64,000 bases of DNA, taken from NCBI RefSeq assembly GCF_010093595.1, contig NW_022985437.1, forward strand, positions 769,380-833,379, in the 5' to 3' direction. The DNA comes from Mytilinidion resinicola. Its lineage: Eukaryota > Ascomycota > Dothideomycetes > Mytilinidiales > Mytilinidiaceae. Made by a program: the position numbers and the translations under genes. The notes under the pieces are model-generated. The model saw only the letters and a list, made by a program, of their open reading frames with translations, had not been told where the DNA came from and did no database searches. Within the stretch, counting starts at the first letter, position 1. Every line of letters begins with the position of its first letter. This document shows positions 46,191 to 59,061 of the stretch, in pieces.

Positions 46191-47520
46191 ATGTTCGCCC
46201 GCGCATCCCGGCGGGCAGTAAGCCGCGTCGAGGGCCGGCTTTTCTCCACAAGCGTTACCCGCAACGCAGACTTCACGCATGCTGTCGTAGGCGGAGGCGT
46301 CGTAGGATTAGCAATTGCGCGAAAATTACAGGCCAGAGACGGGGCAAGCACGGTGTTAGTCGAGAAGCATGGGACCGTGGGCACCGAGACTAGTAGTCGG
46401 AACTCTGAGGTGTATATGATGTCTCTCCTTGAATATTTCCACCTCTCGTCTCCTTCATATCAGCATTGCAAAAGAGGGAGACAAAACGATGTTATTTACT
46501 GGTCTAGCGGAGATAGCTCATATTCTATTCCAGGTGATTCACGCCGGCCTCTATTATGGCGAGACGTCGCTCAAGACCAAGCTATGTTTGCGTGGGAAAG
46601 AGATGATGTATGAGCTATGCCGAAAAAACGATATTCCCCATATGAATTGTGGCAAGTGGATCGTGGCGCAAGATGAGCAGCAGATGGAAGCGCTTGAAAA
46701 AGTCCATTCTTTTGCCTCCACACTCGGCGTGCCGACTCATTTCGTATCCTCAGAAGAAGCCAAGCAGCGCGAGCCTGATGTCCGAGCCGAAGCGGGAGTT
46801 CTCGAGAGCACATCAACTGGCATCGTGGACAGCCACTCACTCATGCAGTATCTCGAAGGTGACTTCGAAGAGAACGGCGGCATGTGCGCATTCAATGCGG
46901 AAGTTATTGCAGTCGAGCCCATTCAATCTGGATCTGGAGGATGGAAAATCACGACCGTATCTGGAGGCGAGGAGTCTAGCATAACCGCCGAAACTCTCAT
47001 CAATTCTGCCGGTCTTGCCGCAATTCCCATCTCCAATATGATATTACCATCGGAACGTCATCTTAAGCCATACTACGCAAAAGGATCCTACTTCTCCTAC
47101 TCTTTATCCAGGCCGAAGCCATCTATTCTCGTGTATCCAGCTCCAGTCCCAGGACATGGTGGTCTGGGCACGCATTTGACTCTCGACATGGCTGGCCACA
47201 TACGATTCGGTCCGGACGTTGAATGGGTCGAAAACCCGACGGATCTGCGAGTCAACGACAAGAATCTTACCGCCGCTATCGACGACATCCAGTCTTATCT
47301 TCCGGGAATTAACCGCGATGCCATAGGTCTGGATTACGCGGGCATCCGGCCGAAGCTAGGAAAGATGGGCGCCGTGGCGAGTGGGAAGGGGTTTCAAGAC
47401 TTTTATATCAAGACGGAGGAAGGATTTGAGAACTTCGTGAATCTACTGGGGATAGAGAGCCCTGGGCTGACCAGTAGTTTGGCGATTGCGGAGATGGTTG
47501 AGGATTTGCTATACCGGTAA
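46191..47520 (+). CDS. L-2-hydroxyglutarate dehydrogenase-like FAD oxidoreductase
   Basis: Probable mitochondrial flavoenzyme oxidising L-2-hydroxyglutarate to 2-oxoglutarate. 401 residues from exons 46191-46409 and 46534-47520, a 124-nt intron with GTGTAT donor and CCAG acceptor, phase 0. The N-terminus MFARASRRAVSRVEG is a likely targeting peptide. The FAD dinucleotide-binding motif AVVGGGVVGLAIARKL is at about 30-45. Downstream are SSRNSEVIHAGLYYG (across the splice join), GKWIVAQDEQQ, TETLINSAG-like LINSAGL, and the C-terminal AGIRPKLG and GIESPGLTSSLAIAEMV. All match the DAO/L2HGDH family. The upstream in-frame ATG at 46149 would add 14 residues; I chose 46191 because it starts the basic targeting sequence. 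Substrate is inferred from family resemblance. Confidence 0.88.
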
Positions 47521-48361
47521 AGCTCGCATCACGTTTTAGAGACCCTTGAGGCTTCTTTTTAGTGATTGATAGTACGTGGCGAACTTCTAGAGAGGCGCAT
47601 AAGAGGAGTTTCATTTCTTTTCTCGACGAACATTCTTCTTTGGTAGAGCTGCACCTGCTCCGCATATGTCGCATACTCTGCAAGATCTAATGTCTGGAAA
47701 CTTCTTGTCAATCGCATCAGCTCTCTCTCAAACTTTCACTCTCACACAGTGAACTTACAGTGCCTTGCCAAAAGTCTGGGCACAGTTGCTTGCCACTATT
47801 GGAGGTCCTTCGGCGCATTTTAATTTTTTTTAGATGATGTAAAGTCTCTGTGAGCTTAAATCAGAGAAGTTTCGCACGCTGGTAGTCGGCCTCCTTGTCG
47901 CTCTCTGTAGTGCTTCAGCATCTCATTATGAATCGGCACGAGATGCAAAAGACGGCGTGCCCAAACTTGTGTCTAAGTACTATATATTAGCCCGCTCTAA
48001 TTCTGTGTGCACTCTTTTGTCACTGCTTGGAGTATCTCCGTGGGTTTCAACAATCTAGGCGCGATGTCAAGTCCCGTGCAGTGAAACTTGAGCTGCCTCT
48101 TGGTTGGTTGGCCAGCTTCCTAACAACGGAGCTGCTCCAGGTTCCAGAGAGCGGGATCTAACTTTTGGAGTGATACTCAGCCAGTCGCATATCCATGTGT
48201 CTAGACTTCTGGCCTAGCACTATATCGCTTGGTCAAGGTCAAAGTGAGGTGGGGAGGCACTAGTCTGCTCCTTGTCCTCCGAACCTTCTCACCTCTCACT
48301 CTCTTCTTCATCTTCATCTCAAATACCTCCAAGCAACTGTCGGATAGTAGCGCAGCTCGCG
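47521..48361. other. Intergenic, no gene seen
   Basis: 3' flank of the FAD enzyme and upstream of the broken F-box-like copy. Its right-hand part resembles, loosely, the sequence before the second copy (AGCTGCTCC and CTCAC motifs), which suggests the duplication included the promoter. Confidence 0.5.
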
Positions 48362-49855
48362 ATGAAGTTAGTCAAGGTTAGTGACCACGTCTGATCTCTG
48401 TCTAAGTGGGCGCAGACATATAACGAACCTTCAGGGCGGTAGTGGAGAGTCCGCCGACGGCAATAGGGGCCAGAAGGAGGAACCTATCGACGAGATCATC
48501 TATTCAGATCCAGCCTTCCAGGTATTCTAGCACCTTGTCCACTCATAATCAAGACCTCCGGCTCACGGCTTTATAGATCTCCAAGTTGATCAACGGAAAG
48601 ATCTGAATCTCGCGCGACGGCCACGACGTTGTCACCGATGTCCACTATTTGGGAAACGAGAAAGTTGAAACGACCTTCAATAGCCTTAGTCGAGGAGGCC
48701 GATACATTGCCACCCAAGTAAGCAAACCTCTAGAGTTGTCGGTCGATAGAGCATTCTGACATTCAAATTTGGGAAAGCAGGTCTCTAACGGGCAAGGAGA
48801 TGCAAGTCATGGTGACCACACGTTGCCGCCGCAAGCATACCTTTCCATTCTTTGAGCTTCCGAGAGAACTTAGAGACATGATCTACGATGTGGTGTTTGG
48901 CGACGAGGTTGACCAAGTATCTGCTCGTGACAAACGAGATGACGACTTCAACTATACCCAGACGGGGGTCCACCCACGTCAGCTGAAGAAAGATGCTCCA
49001 ATTGGTGCCACAGGCTTCTTTCTCCCACGTCGTGGAAACTTTCGAGTCTTAGAAGTGAACCGCCAAATGCGGCTCGAGTTCGCACCGCTCGTCTTCCAGC
49101 GCATGTTGATGAATCTCCGGACGCTCTCTCGAATGAATAACGATCTTCAGTTAACTTGCAGCTTTCTAAAAGGGATCGGCGAATTTGGTCGTGCCAATAT
49201 CCGCGGGTTTGAAATGGTCTAGTGGACGGATACGTGGGAGAAGGATGGCCCACGTTACAGTAAGGGCTTCAGGACCGGCTGGTCGGACCCAGACCTCAGC
49301 GCGGAGCTGTCCAACCTTCTCATGTCTTGCCCGAAACTCTGGTTAGTCAATGTCAAGATTCCGGAACGCAAAGGTCTCGGGTCTTCTGTACTCAAACCTG
49401 TGTACTTCGGTCGGGCGTGTGGCCTGGAATGCTTGCGCTCGCTCTTTGGCATCATTACAGACATGAGCGTGGACACCACCAATGCCCCTCTCAAGAAATG
49501 GTTGATGGAACTACAGTCGGCCAAGAGGAGTGCGGAGGGGGACGACTCTTCGGAGCTGCAAAAAAGGAGGAAAGCCTGAAAGATTGACGAGGCTGGAAGC
49601 GTCCAATGGCTCTTGCGCCTGAGCAGCAGAGATGAGCTACATGGTAGGGATGAATATTGCGGGAGTTTGAATGGGCTAATCTTTCCTGGCAAAAATTTCC
49701 AATGGAATTTCCGGAATGCTAAAGAAGATAAGTCGTTAGGGGGTGAGCCGACTGAGCTCTTCCAAATAGCTCTTACACCTGCGTATCAGACATATGGGAT
49801 TCATGGCCACTGGAATGGTTGGGTTGCGGAAATCTGGGTATTTCGAAAAGGCTAA
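48362..49855 (+). pseudogene. F-box-like gene, tandem copy 1, broken
   Basis: Diverged partner of the gene at 50521-51658. It has the same exon plan: 48362-48376 (ATG AAG TTA GTC AAG), 48435-48521, 48577-48717 and a main exon from about 48781. Shared landmarks are TFPFFELPRELRDMIYD, NRQMRLEF, FLKGIGEFGRANIR and FGRACGLECLRSL. Two lesions are clear. TGA at 48604 lies in exon 3 where the second copy has an open codon. TAG at 49220 replaces a Trp codon (second copy WW). The frame is otherwise open and unchanged from 48800 to 49577, where a TGA may be the real end; it stays open again to 49855. The exon 3/4 join is also off by one unless the acceptor shifts to 48796. A truncated product from ATG 48800 is possible. 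Confidence 0.75.
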
Positions 49856-50520
49856 GGTCACTTAACTAAAAGTTTCACTGAATCATCTTGATCTTCTAAC
49901 GGGAATTGCGTTTTGCTACGGTGATGAAGAGTGGTAGAACCTTCGATCTACCCAACTTGTTTAGCTCTACAGCCCGCAACCAGGTTTAGCCACGCTTCTG
50001 TCTCGTCCACTTTCATCTCTTCCTCTCAAATGGCACGTGCCTCCCTTAATTGGGACAGAAGTCCGTGCACACTTGAATGCTTCGGTGCACCGAAAAGAGT
50101 CAGGACAGCACGTCTAACTTTGAGCAGCGCAAAATGGAGCGGTTCAGACCTTCCGATCGATATATGTTGCCGTTTTTGAGGGTAATTTAGTAATTTTATC
50201 AGAACTTGGGAAGAGACCCTAGGAAAGGTAGGTCTTGCAAAGGCTCCGTATAGCACGCGAGCTTTACTTACCACATCTCTAGGTTCTCAGATGCTTTTCG
50301 TGGGTCCCAGTATTAGCCTAACTTCTTCAGTTGCGTTGTTGTTGCCTAATGGCTTCCAACATGGAAGCTGCTCCCTCACCTCAGAGATAGTCACGTGCTC
50401 ATTAGAAGTGAAGGTGAGAATCCGGCTAGTGCGGCTCTTATCTGTCAACGCCTCGTCCTGTTCACTCTCACTCCGACATCCACTCTGGTCTTCTGCCAGG
50501 GCTCAGTCGGCATCGTTAAG
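49856..50520. other. Intergenic between tandem copies
   Basis: Promoter of copy 2, with parallel motifs to the flank before copy 1. No other gene seen. Confidence 0.5.
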
Positions 50521-51658
50521 ATGAAGAGATTGAAGGTCAGTCAGCTCTTTGGATTGAACATGGGCAAAGTCAGAGGACTAACAAATCACCAGAGAGGGGC
50601 AGACACGCTCGAGGAGGAGAGAGGTCGATCTACGGGAGTGAACATATCGTCAAGTAAGAAGTTCAAGGTTAGTTGAAGATCTTCAACGGCCTAGCTTTAC
50701 ATGGCAACTCACGACTCGTTAGATCACCGAATGCCCCGATGGAAAACTCATGGTCTCCCGCGAACGCCATGATATTGTGGTGAGCCTAGGATTGGGGGGA
50801 AATGGGCGCATCCAGTCGAGTCTCAGTAGCAAGAAGAGAGCCATCGCCATCGACGTAAGATCTCTAAAGCATGTTCTGATTACTGTCAACGGAACCTAGG
50901 TCTAACCTATACTTTAGGACCAAGCCACTGAGGTGGGGTATGAAGTTCAACTCATGGTCCGAACACGCCGCCGCCAAAAGAACACCTTCCCGTTCTTCGA
51001 GCTTCCTCCGGAGCTGCGCAATATGGTCTACGGACTCCTGCTTGGGAATAGTCGGTTCTCTAGTTATACGACGCGCCTGGGAACTAACGAATTGACTCGA
51101 ATTACTTCGACCGGAAATCTCGGAATCTTTCTCCCGCGTCTGCGTTTCCACCGCAGCCCTCCATTAATCAGAGTGAGCCGTCAAATGAGACTGGAGTATG
51201 GATCCTTGTTCTTCAACATCACGGAATTTGACCTTACCTCTTCTTACAGAGCCTCTACAAACTTGGAGATGGTCTGCAAATTTCTGGAAGGCATTGGCGA
51301 GATTGTAAGAGCCAATATCAAGAAGATCAAAATAGACTGGTGGATGGATGCTTGGATGACGACTCATAGCATCAAGCTAAAACACGAATTGCAGATCTAT
51401 GATGGGTTCATCCAACACTTCATCAACGTGTTGTTGACATACCAGAAGCTTGAGACCCTCGAAATCCATGTTCCGAACAAGAGGGCGTTGAGCGTGTCCA
51501 AGTTCAAGAAACATCTGTTTGATTGGGCATGTGGCTTTGCCCATTTGCGCAATCTTAAGGATAAAATGGAGGGACTGACGTTGGACGTCTTCACGAAACA
51601 CAAGGCTCTTCTTCAGTGGCTGGACTTGGAAGACCCCGAGCGTAGGAAGGTCGAATGA
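50521..51658 (+). CDS. F-box-like protein of the LPPELR family, tandem copy 2
   Basis: 320 residues from four exons: 50521-50535, 50593-50667, 50723-50854 and 50918-51658. All introns are 54-63 nt and phase 0. The first exon is only five codons (MKRLK), but its counterpart is also present in the broken copy, which supports it. The main exon shows RTRRRQKNTFPFFELPPELRNMVYGLL, the degenerate F-box-like opening, then LIRVSRQMRLEYGSLFF and a region with leucine-rich helices (LLTYQKLETLEIHV, FAHLRNLKDKMEGL). No substrate domain is recognised. The homologous copy upstream has decayed, so this one is the likely survivor. Function unknown; family members are often species-expanded. Confidence 0.75.
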
Positions 51659-51990
51659 AGGGCCAAGAGCAGAGCGCTTGCACAGTCTCGAGATGAAGAA
51701 CACGAAGATTTTGGTTCTTCCTGACCAGGAGCTGATGAGCGCTTCTTCAGGTTAGATCTTGGAAGCAGGGAAGGCGGGTGTGCCACACGGTCAGGTTATG
51801 AGACTGACAGAACCTGCTCTAGATTAGCGGGGCGAGGATAGAAACTCAATGAAAATACGGGTTTCTCACGAGCTTGTGATATGGAGAGATGGCGTGAAGC
51901 CTTGAATGATGTTCTCGTGCATGAAGTATCTTGATCTAATTTTGATATGCAAGGGGCTAATGCAAGATCTAAGTAGTCGTCTTAGGGCGT

Positions 51991-52071
51991 GAGAAAGGTG
52001 GCACACTTAAATGCATCGTCGTTCGTATACGTGTGAATGCCACTGCTTGCTCTAGTACCTTGTCAAATTTC
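51991..52071. repeat. Diverged relative of the 38.6 kb inverted-repeat arm
   Basis: GAGAAAGGTGGCACACT is followed by AAAT, CGTNCGTATACGTGTG-like and GCCACTGCTTG. The left arm at 38578 reads GAGAAAAGTGGCACACT, then CTCGTCTGTACACCTGTCTGCCACTG. Shared order over about 80 bp but with many changes. Confidence 0.55.
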
Positions 52072-52152
52072 GAAGGGGGTCTAAGGTCGTTGTATTGGTT
52101 TGCGCGCAAAGTTGTCAAGCTGGCCCAAACGGCGTTGTCGGGAACGAAGGTC

Positions 52153-52160
52153 TATAAAAG
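52153..52160 (+). promoter_or_regulatory. Possible TATA box of the phospholipase D gene
   Basis: TATAAAAG about 260 nt before the ATG. Plausible but unproven. Confidence 0.35.
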
Positions 52161-52418
52161 CGAACAGATCTGAGAGGGAGAGGAAGAATTGGGCTTGGCG
52201 CTACGTCACTGCCCAGCCCTATGAACAGGTGTGCAGGCGCCCCATTTCCTGCCGTCGAACCGCTTTCAGGGAAAAGCGTCTGACCACCAAATCCCTGTGC
52301 AGCTCCTTATATTCATCCACAGCCGTCCGCGCTGCATCGTGGCACTGACCTACTACCCCGCCAATCGATATTTGACCCGACTCGCTCTACCAGCCCGCGG
52401 TATCAAAGCCTAGCTAAC

Positions 52419-55238
52419 ATGTCTGGGAGCGCCGCCGACAGCGAGCCTCATGGCCTCAAAGGAAAGTTTGGCCACTTGCGCGATAAGCTCAAGGACACCC
52501 ATCTTCACGATGTCAAAGTCAAGGCGACTCATATGAAGCATAAGATTGGCAAGTTCGGCAACCTGGTCAATCCGAATCATCGTCACGACGAAAAGCATGA
52601 GCAGGAGACGGATGAGAAGAGAAGTAGGGTTTGTGAGAACCACCGCTTCAACTCATTTGCGCCTGAGAGGGACGGAAACTTGATCAAGTGGTATGTCGAT
52701 GGTAGAGACTACTTTTGGGTAAGTGCCATGGGTCACGTGAGCAATGCGCCTTTCAGAGACTGATGTCGACCAGGCCGTCTCAGTTGCGTTAGAGAGGGCC
52801 AAAGAAACTATCTACATAGAGGACTGGTGGCTGTCCCCAGAGCTTGTACGTTGTTCATGATTCTCCCGTGGTAAAAGCTTCTGATAGCCTAGTTCCTCCG
52901 TCGTCCCCCTTTCTACAACCAAGAATGGCGTCTTGATAGACTTTTAAAGAAGAAAGCGGAAGAAGGCGTCAAGATCTACATCATAGTGTACAAAGAGGTA
53001 TGTGCCTAGAGTATCTCGACCGCTCGTTCTTCGAACTTAAGCATGACTAGGTCTCGGCGGCTCTCACCTGCAACAGCCAGCACACGAAGAAGGCCATTAT
53101 GAATCTTTGCCCTGTGGGTACTCCTGGATATGGCAACATCAATTTGATGAGGCATCCCGATCACAATGTGCTCGAGAATGCTGGTGACATGACCTTCTAC
53201 TGGGTAAGTCCTCACCTGTCTTGCCGTTTGTCTGTATTGACGTGAGACTAGGCTCATCACGAGAAATTCCTCGTAATAGACTATAATTTGGCGTTCATTG
53301 GCGGTCTGGACCTTTGCTATGGGCGCTGGGATTACAGACAACACCCTTTGGCCGACGTGCATCCTTCTGGTGTGCAGAATGAGATCTTCCCGGGCCAAGA
53401 CTTCAACAACAACCGCATCATGGACTTCCAAAACGTCGAAGACTGGAAATCTAATCAACTCAGCAAAGCCGAATACGGTCGTATGCCGTGGCACGACGTC
53501 GCTATGGGCGTCATTGGGCCGTGCGTCCTCGACATCGCCGAACACTTTGTCCTCCGCTGGAACTTCTGCAAGCGTGATAAATACAAACGCGATGGCCGCT
53601 ATGATTGGTTGACTCTAGAAGGACGAGAAGGCGCGGACGAAGATCTCATCGGCGTACAACGACCAAAGTTCCCGGTAGGAGAATACATACATCATCCCTT
53701 GAGCCTAGTCAGCACGAAGAATCTTCGAAACCGGGGTACTGTACACGCACAGGTCGTGCGAAGCAGTGCGGACTGGAGTAGCGGGATTCTTCCTGCGGAA
53801 CATAGTATCCAGACTGCGTACTGCGACACCATCCGCAACGCGCAACACTATGTGTACATTGAGAACCAATTTTTCAGTAGGTGTATCTTGACCTCACTGG
53901 TAGAGTAATCCTAACAAGTGTTAGTCACTGCGACTGGAGAAGAGCAGACCCCTGTACACAACCAAATCGGACGTGCCATCGTCGACGCCTGCGTCAGCGC
54001 TGGCCGCGAAGGTCGCAAATTCCGGGTGATCATAGTGATTCCGGCTATCCCAGGCTTTGCTGGTGATCTGCGCGAAAGCGCTGCCACAGGTACGCGAGCC
54101 ATCATGGACTACCAGTACAAAAGTATATGCCGTGGAGAGCATAGCATTTTCGGTCAGATCAAGGCTCAAGGCGTGAATCCCGAGGAACACGTCTTTGTAT
54201 TCAATTTGCGTTCCTACGATCGACTCAATGTTACCGCCAAGCTCAAGGCACAGGAAGAAAAGTCAGGAATGAAGTACTCCGAACTTCAACGCGCAGAGGC
54301 AGACGAGATCACGGCACCTGCTGATGCTGGACCTGAAGCAAAAGAAGCCGCGGCCGAGAAGAGGCGGCAATTTATGGATGAATCTGTCGACGTGGGCAAA
54401 GGCGATGAAGGCGGAATCATCGATGCGGACTCGATAGCTGATAACGCCATGCTGAACGACAAGTTGGTCAGCACCGAAGAATGGGATGGTGAGCCAGAAG
54501 ATGAGAAAGAGAATTTCTTCCAAGAGGAACTGTATATCCATGCGAAGGTTTGCATCGTAGACGACAGGACCGTTATTTGTGGAAGCTCGAACATTAATGA
54601 TCGCGTAAGTGCAAACACCAACTTCATGTTGTCACAAAATTCCAGTTAATTAATCCCTTTAGTCACAACTCGGCTACCACGACTCCGAACTCAGTATAGT
54701 CATGAACGATACAGACTATATCGAGAGTACAATGGACGGCGTCGCCTTCAAAGCCGGACGGCACGCCGCAACTCTTCGCCGAAATCTCTGGCGTGAGCAT
54801 TTGGGCTTGCTCCCAGCTCAAAGCCTCGATGCCTCGGATGATCCAAACGCACAGCCTCCGGGCGACTCGCCCAATGACAACTACGAAGGGGCTGAGTACG
54901 AGTTCGTGGCAGATCCGCTTTCTGACCGGGTGTGGGAGATGTGGACTGGGAATGCCTCCACGAACACCAGTGTATTCCGCGATCTCTTCCATGCCGATCC
55001 TGATGACACCATCTTGACGTTTGAGGACTACGATAAATTCACGCCCAATCCGAAGGGTGACAAGGAACACAAGCAGGGTCATTTGTATGACAAAACCCGT
55101 CCAGTGGCAGAAGTGCGGAAGGAACTAGACAGGATTAAAGGCCATTTGGTATGGATGCCTATGAAGTTTTTGCAGAATGCAGATATGGCCGAAAAAGGCT
55201 TAACGCTCAATGCCTACACTGAGAGTATCTACACGTAG
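52419..55238 (+). CDS. Phospholipase D
   Basis: Hydrolyses phosphatidylcholine to phosphatidic acid at membranes. 836 residues from seven exons: 52419-52718, 52774-52845, 52893-52997, 53051-53203, 53252-53876, 53925-54604 and 54663-55238, phases consistent. Two HKD catalytic motifs are intact: HHEKFLVID (H213, K215, D220) and HAKVCIVDD (around 624-632), followed by GSSNINDR. Other family segments are YIEDWWLSPEL, EGVKIYIIVYKE and YVYIENQFF. The protein lacks the PX and PH domains of yeast Spo14, so it belongs to the shorter fungal PLD group. The N-terminal 90 residues are basic and His/Lys rich. A Glu/Ala/Lys/Asp-rich spacer lies in the second half (about 530-600). The insert may regulate it; that is inference. 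Confidence 0.94.
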
Positions 55239-56868
55239 ACATCCGGAAGGAGGGTATGCATAGACTGCTGGAGTTGAAAGCGAGGGTAGGCGTCGTAAGG
55301 CAAATGGCAAGGGCTGGTAAGTCTCTGGAGCTTTTTCTGTGTGAAGGCTGGATGACATTCCGAACTCAGTGTTTCTTCTCCTGAGGACCTCGATATTCGT
55401 AGCATTAGATCTATTCTAATCGACTTTGAGGATCCTCACATTCAAGCTTCGAGGGATCGAAAATACGAGCACATGATCCCTATCTGAGGCTATTCAGTAA
55501 ACCTGGCCAAGGAACGTACCTCAGAAGGCATTACACGCAACCGCCTTCTTGAAAGAAAGGTAGGGGTCGAGCTAAGTCACTCGATCGCCAAGCGAGTCGC
55601 CCAAGTGAGCTTGAGCCACTGATTCGAGCCAACCCTCCACCCCGGCACGATCTCATCAATTCTTCTTGGCAAAATCATCTGATACATCTAAACATATTGC
55701 CATAGGCTCTAGCCTGCCCGGAAACAGAGTAAAATCACGCAGAAACATTCATAAATGAGTGGTACTGTGTCTATGAACAAAGGGGTTCACCGCAAATACG
55801 GGTAGAGCGGCACGATCCGTTGGCATATAAGCTCGCCGTCTATCCACATCTGATCAAGCAAACCAAAGGACTTCACTGTCCCATGTCAGCAGGAAAGCCC
55901 TACGAAAGACATACTTGCTGGTTCAAACACCGTTCTACAGATTTGCTTACATCTCAACTTACTCTCTTCGATGCTGGCATTACTGACTCTTCGAGACTTT
56001 CCAACCGAAATATACGACAGAGCATCATTCAGCACCTGGGTCAAGTTGGGTTCGTGTTTTGAGGTATAGATTACATTGCCATCACAGTTCTTTGAATCGT
56101 CGTTGCGCAATTTGCCAAAGATGGCTTATCTCGTTCCCCAATTCATGCTTCCTATCACTCATAAGCTTTTTTCTGGCACTGACTGACTGTTCTATTTCTA
56201 CCAAAATATGTTTCATCATTGTCGCCCTAGCTTGAATTTACTAACAGTATTAGTTCTAAGATGGGTCGCGTTTTCAAACTTGCCCGTATTCAGATGTTCA
56301 TCCCCGGACCCCGGATTTTCACTCCATCCCCACCCCCACCCCCACCTCTACCGCACCTCCACAGATGGAAATTAAAGGCTTCACCGAGCGTTCACCGAAA
56401 TGGAAGAGTACTTGATTTGAAATCCCTAACGAATAATTAGGAGAAGCCGGGACTCGGGATGGCCATCACTCAATCGAGACCTGGAAAGCCACTGCAAGGA
56501 TGAAGGAATCCAATACCGCTACCCCGGATCCTGAGAATGTGCTCAGTGAAGACTTGTTCCCCAGATACACAGCCTAGTGTCTCGCTAATCCCGCAGATTC
56601 GATATAAGCGAGTTCGCCATGAGCCCTGATGTCTCCAGCACACTTTGCACACGTCCAAGGATGCCGTGGAGGTACGTACCTTGCCGACGGAATACATACG
56701 GAAACGTCTGTCGGTATTCTGGGAATCCCTTAGCTTGGCATCAGATCGCTCTCATATAGGACGCTAGAGGTTGCCAACCGTTCTGTCGGGATTCCAAGAG
56801 ATAATCCATCAACCCGATTGAATATTATTCACCCTCCGCCCTTCATCACTTAGTCGTGTTCAGACGAC
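55239..56868. other. Intergenic, no gene seen
   Basis: PLD 3' flank to MFS promoter. A C-rich CCCCACCC run is at about 56325-56345. Small frames only. Confidence 0.6.
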
Positions 56869-58950
56869 ATGGAGGAGAAGCCATCTTCCCTCGAGCCCTC
56901 GCATACTGAGAAGACGACCGATGAGACGAGCAACGAAAGCATCCGCTCAGATGACGACTTCAACTTTACCTTCGGAAAATTCCTAGCTATACTTGTACGT
57001 CCCCATCGTTCATGACATATTGAAGCTCGGTGCTAATTGAGCATAGTCGTTCCAACTAGGGTACTTTGCGGACCTCCTCGTCTTGACTGGCACATCTGCC
57101 GTTCTCTCTGTTATCAACCGCGATATCGGTAGGTGCTTAGGTCATTGAGTAGATTAATTTAGGTGCTGACAGCGGCTAGGCCCGTCCGCAAGTTACTCCT
57201 GGATCGCTACGTCGCAGATCGTAGGCGCTGCAGCTCTGGCACCCGTCTGTGGACGTTTCGGCGACATCTTTGGTCGGCGAAATATTCTTTTCGTGGGAAA
57301 CGTTTTCGGCATTATCGGGGCCATTGTGGCGGCCACGTCGAAAGATGTCAATACCATGATTGCAGGAGGCACATTCTTGGGGATGGCTAATGCCATGCAT
57401 CAGGTATGAAGATAGCTCATAGCTCTAGGAATGGAAAATGACTTGACTTACCAACGTACAGGTAGCCTGGGCGTGCTTAGGAGAGGTTGTTCCGAAACGC
57501 TCTCGAGGATTTGCCTTTGGCTTCTTCGAGTCTAGCATTGCATGTGGAACTGTAATTGGCCCACTTATCGGTATGGTACGGCTCTAACCATCGTGGAAGC
57601 ATAGGACTGATAAGCTGTAGGCTGGGGGTTCGTTCAGAACGGGTCATGGCGACCGCTCTTCTGGCTCACATTTGCGCTCAACGCTACCGCCTTGATCTTG
57701 GTCTTCTTCTTCTATCATCCAATTAATCAGTATATTGTAAGCATTTGCTATCTGTTGACAAGATCACCCAATTAATGATATCGTTATGTAGCACGAAGAA
57801 GGAAAGACAACCATCGATCAGCTCAAGGAGACGGACTTCATCGGAACGTTCTTGTACATTGCAGGAATCGTGCTATTTCTCTGGGGCATCTCGGTCGGAG
57901 GTTCACTCTACGCATGGTTAGCAATTTCTTCCCTGACCAATGTAGCCATGCTCTACTCTAACCCAAATTTACAGGAAGTCCGCCGGCGCCTTGGCTCCAC
58001 TGCTCATCGGTTTCTTCCTCGTGGTCGCGATGGGCTTCTACGAAGCGTACGGAAGGATCCACTGGCCTATCTTTCCGCCTATCATCTTCCGTAACGTTCG
58101 TGGCGTCACTGTGATCCTCGCGGGAGTCTTCATATACGGGATCCTATTTTACGGAACCGCCGTCATCTGGCCACAGCAAGTCGTCGCTCTCTACGCAAAG
58201 TCCAACATGCAAAACGGGTGGTATTCAACCGCGTCTGGCTTCGGAGGCCTCTGCACGAGTCCGATATACGGCTGGTCGATGCGCAAGTTCGGCCATGTAC
58301 GGTGGCAGCTCACTTTCATCATCGCTGCCCTCTCGCTGCTGTCCGGATGCCAGGCTACCGTGACGCCAGAGAGTCACGTCGCGTCAACGGCTCTCGTCTT
58401 CCTTGTCTACTCCTTCGTTGCCGGCACTTCCATCCTGACCGCCGCTATGGTGCAGCTCAACGTCGAGCACGAGTTCATCGGTGTCGCGACCGGCGTCATG
58501 ATCTGCGTCCGCACCGTTGGAGGCGCCGTCGGCTCCACCATCTACGTCTCCATCCTGCAGAACAAACTCACGGACAACATCCCCAAAGACGTTGGCATGC
58601 CGCTGGCGCTAGGTGGTGTCCCCCCAGCGAATATCCCCGCGGTCATCGAGGCATTGACGTCTGGCAACGTGGCGAGCCCGGCACTCTCAACAGTGAAGCC
58701 TCAGACGCTGATGCTAGCTGTGGCAGGGCTGAAGCAAGCCTTTGCGAGCTCGTTCAAGATCGTGTACCTAACCACCATCGCATTCGGCGCGGTGGGAGTC
58801 GTGATTGTGGCGTTTGCGTCGGATGTGGATCACCTGATGACGCGGAAGATTGAGATTAGGCTCGAGGAGGGCGCGATCATTCATGGGCATACGGATACGG
58901 GGGCTGGGCACATTATTCGGCATCAAGAGAAGAAATTAGAGGAGGCTTGA
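56869..58950 (+). CDS. MFS transporter, TRI12-like
   Basis: Major facilitator pump of 585 residues from seven exons: 56869-56994, 57047-57128, 57180-57403, 57462-57570, 57621-57736, 57792-57916 and 57975-58950. The fourth donor is GTATGG at 57571; using the next possible donor breaks frame. The N-terminal 40 residues are acidic and Ser rich. Then come hydrophobic segments typical of a 14-helix DHA2/TRI12 pump. Motifs include VLTGTSAVLSVI, APVCGRFGDIFGRRN (motif A style), GEVVPKRSRGFAFGF, GPLIG, FVQNGSWRPLFWLTFAL and the C-terminal GVATGVMICVRTVGGAVGS. Homologues export mycotoxins, iron chelators or drugs; no biosynthetic gene flanks this one, so the substrate is unknown. The tail ends HQEKKLEEA. 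Confidence 0.9.
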
Positions 58951-59061
58951 ACTGAGAGTAATAAGAAAGTTTAGACGGTAGTGTTATATCTACTAGTTAA
59001 TCATGAATGAAACATGCGGGTCATCCTCTAAACGAAGAATGCATATCATTAGTGACAGTTC
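58951..59061. other. Short 3' flank before the tandem repeat
   Basis: Leads into the minisatellite. Nothing else seen. Confidence 0.5.

Larger units (their letters stand above)
51659..52418. other. Intergenic; contains a diverged repeat copy
   Basis: Upstream of PLD. A segment at 51991-52071 resembles the arm of the inverted-repeat element at 38578-38770. A TATAAAAG lies at 52153-52160. Confidence 0.5.

Noticed and set aside
47960..48070. Further copy of the inverted-repeat arm
   Set aside because: Only short blocks (GTGTGCACT, CACTGCTTGG) agree; not above chance by eye.
48800..49222. 140-residue gene from ATG 48800
   Set aside because: Ends at a TAG where the second copy has Trp; better read as part of the broken copy, although a truncated product cannot be excluded.
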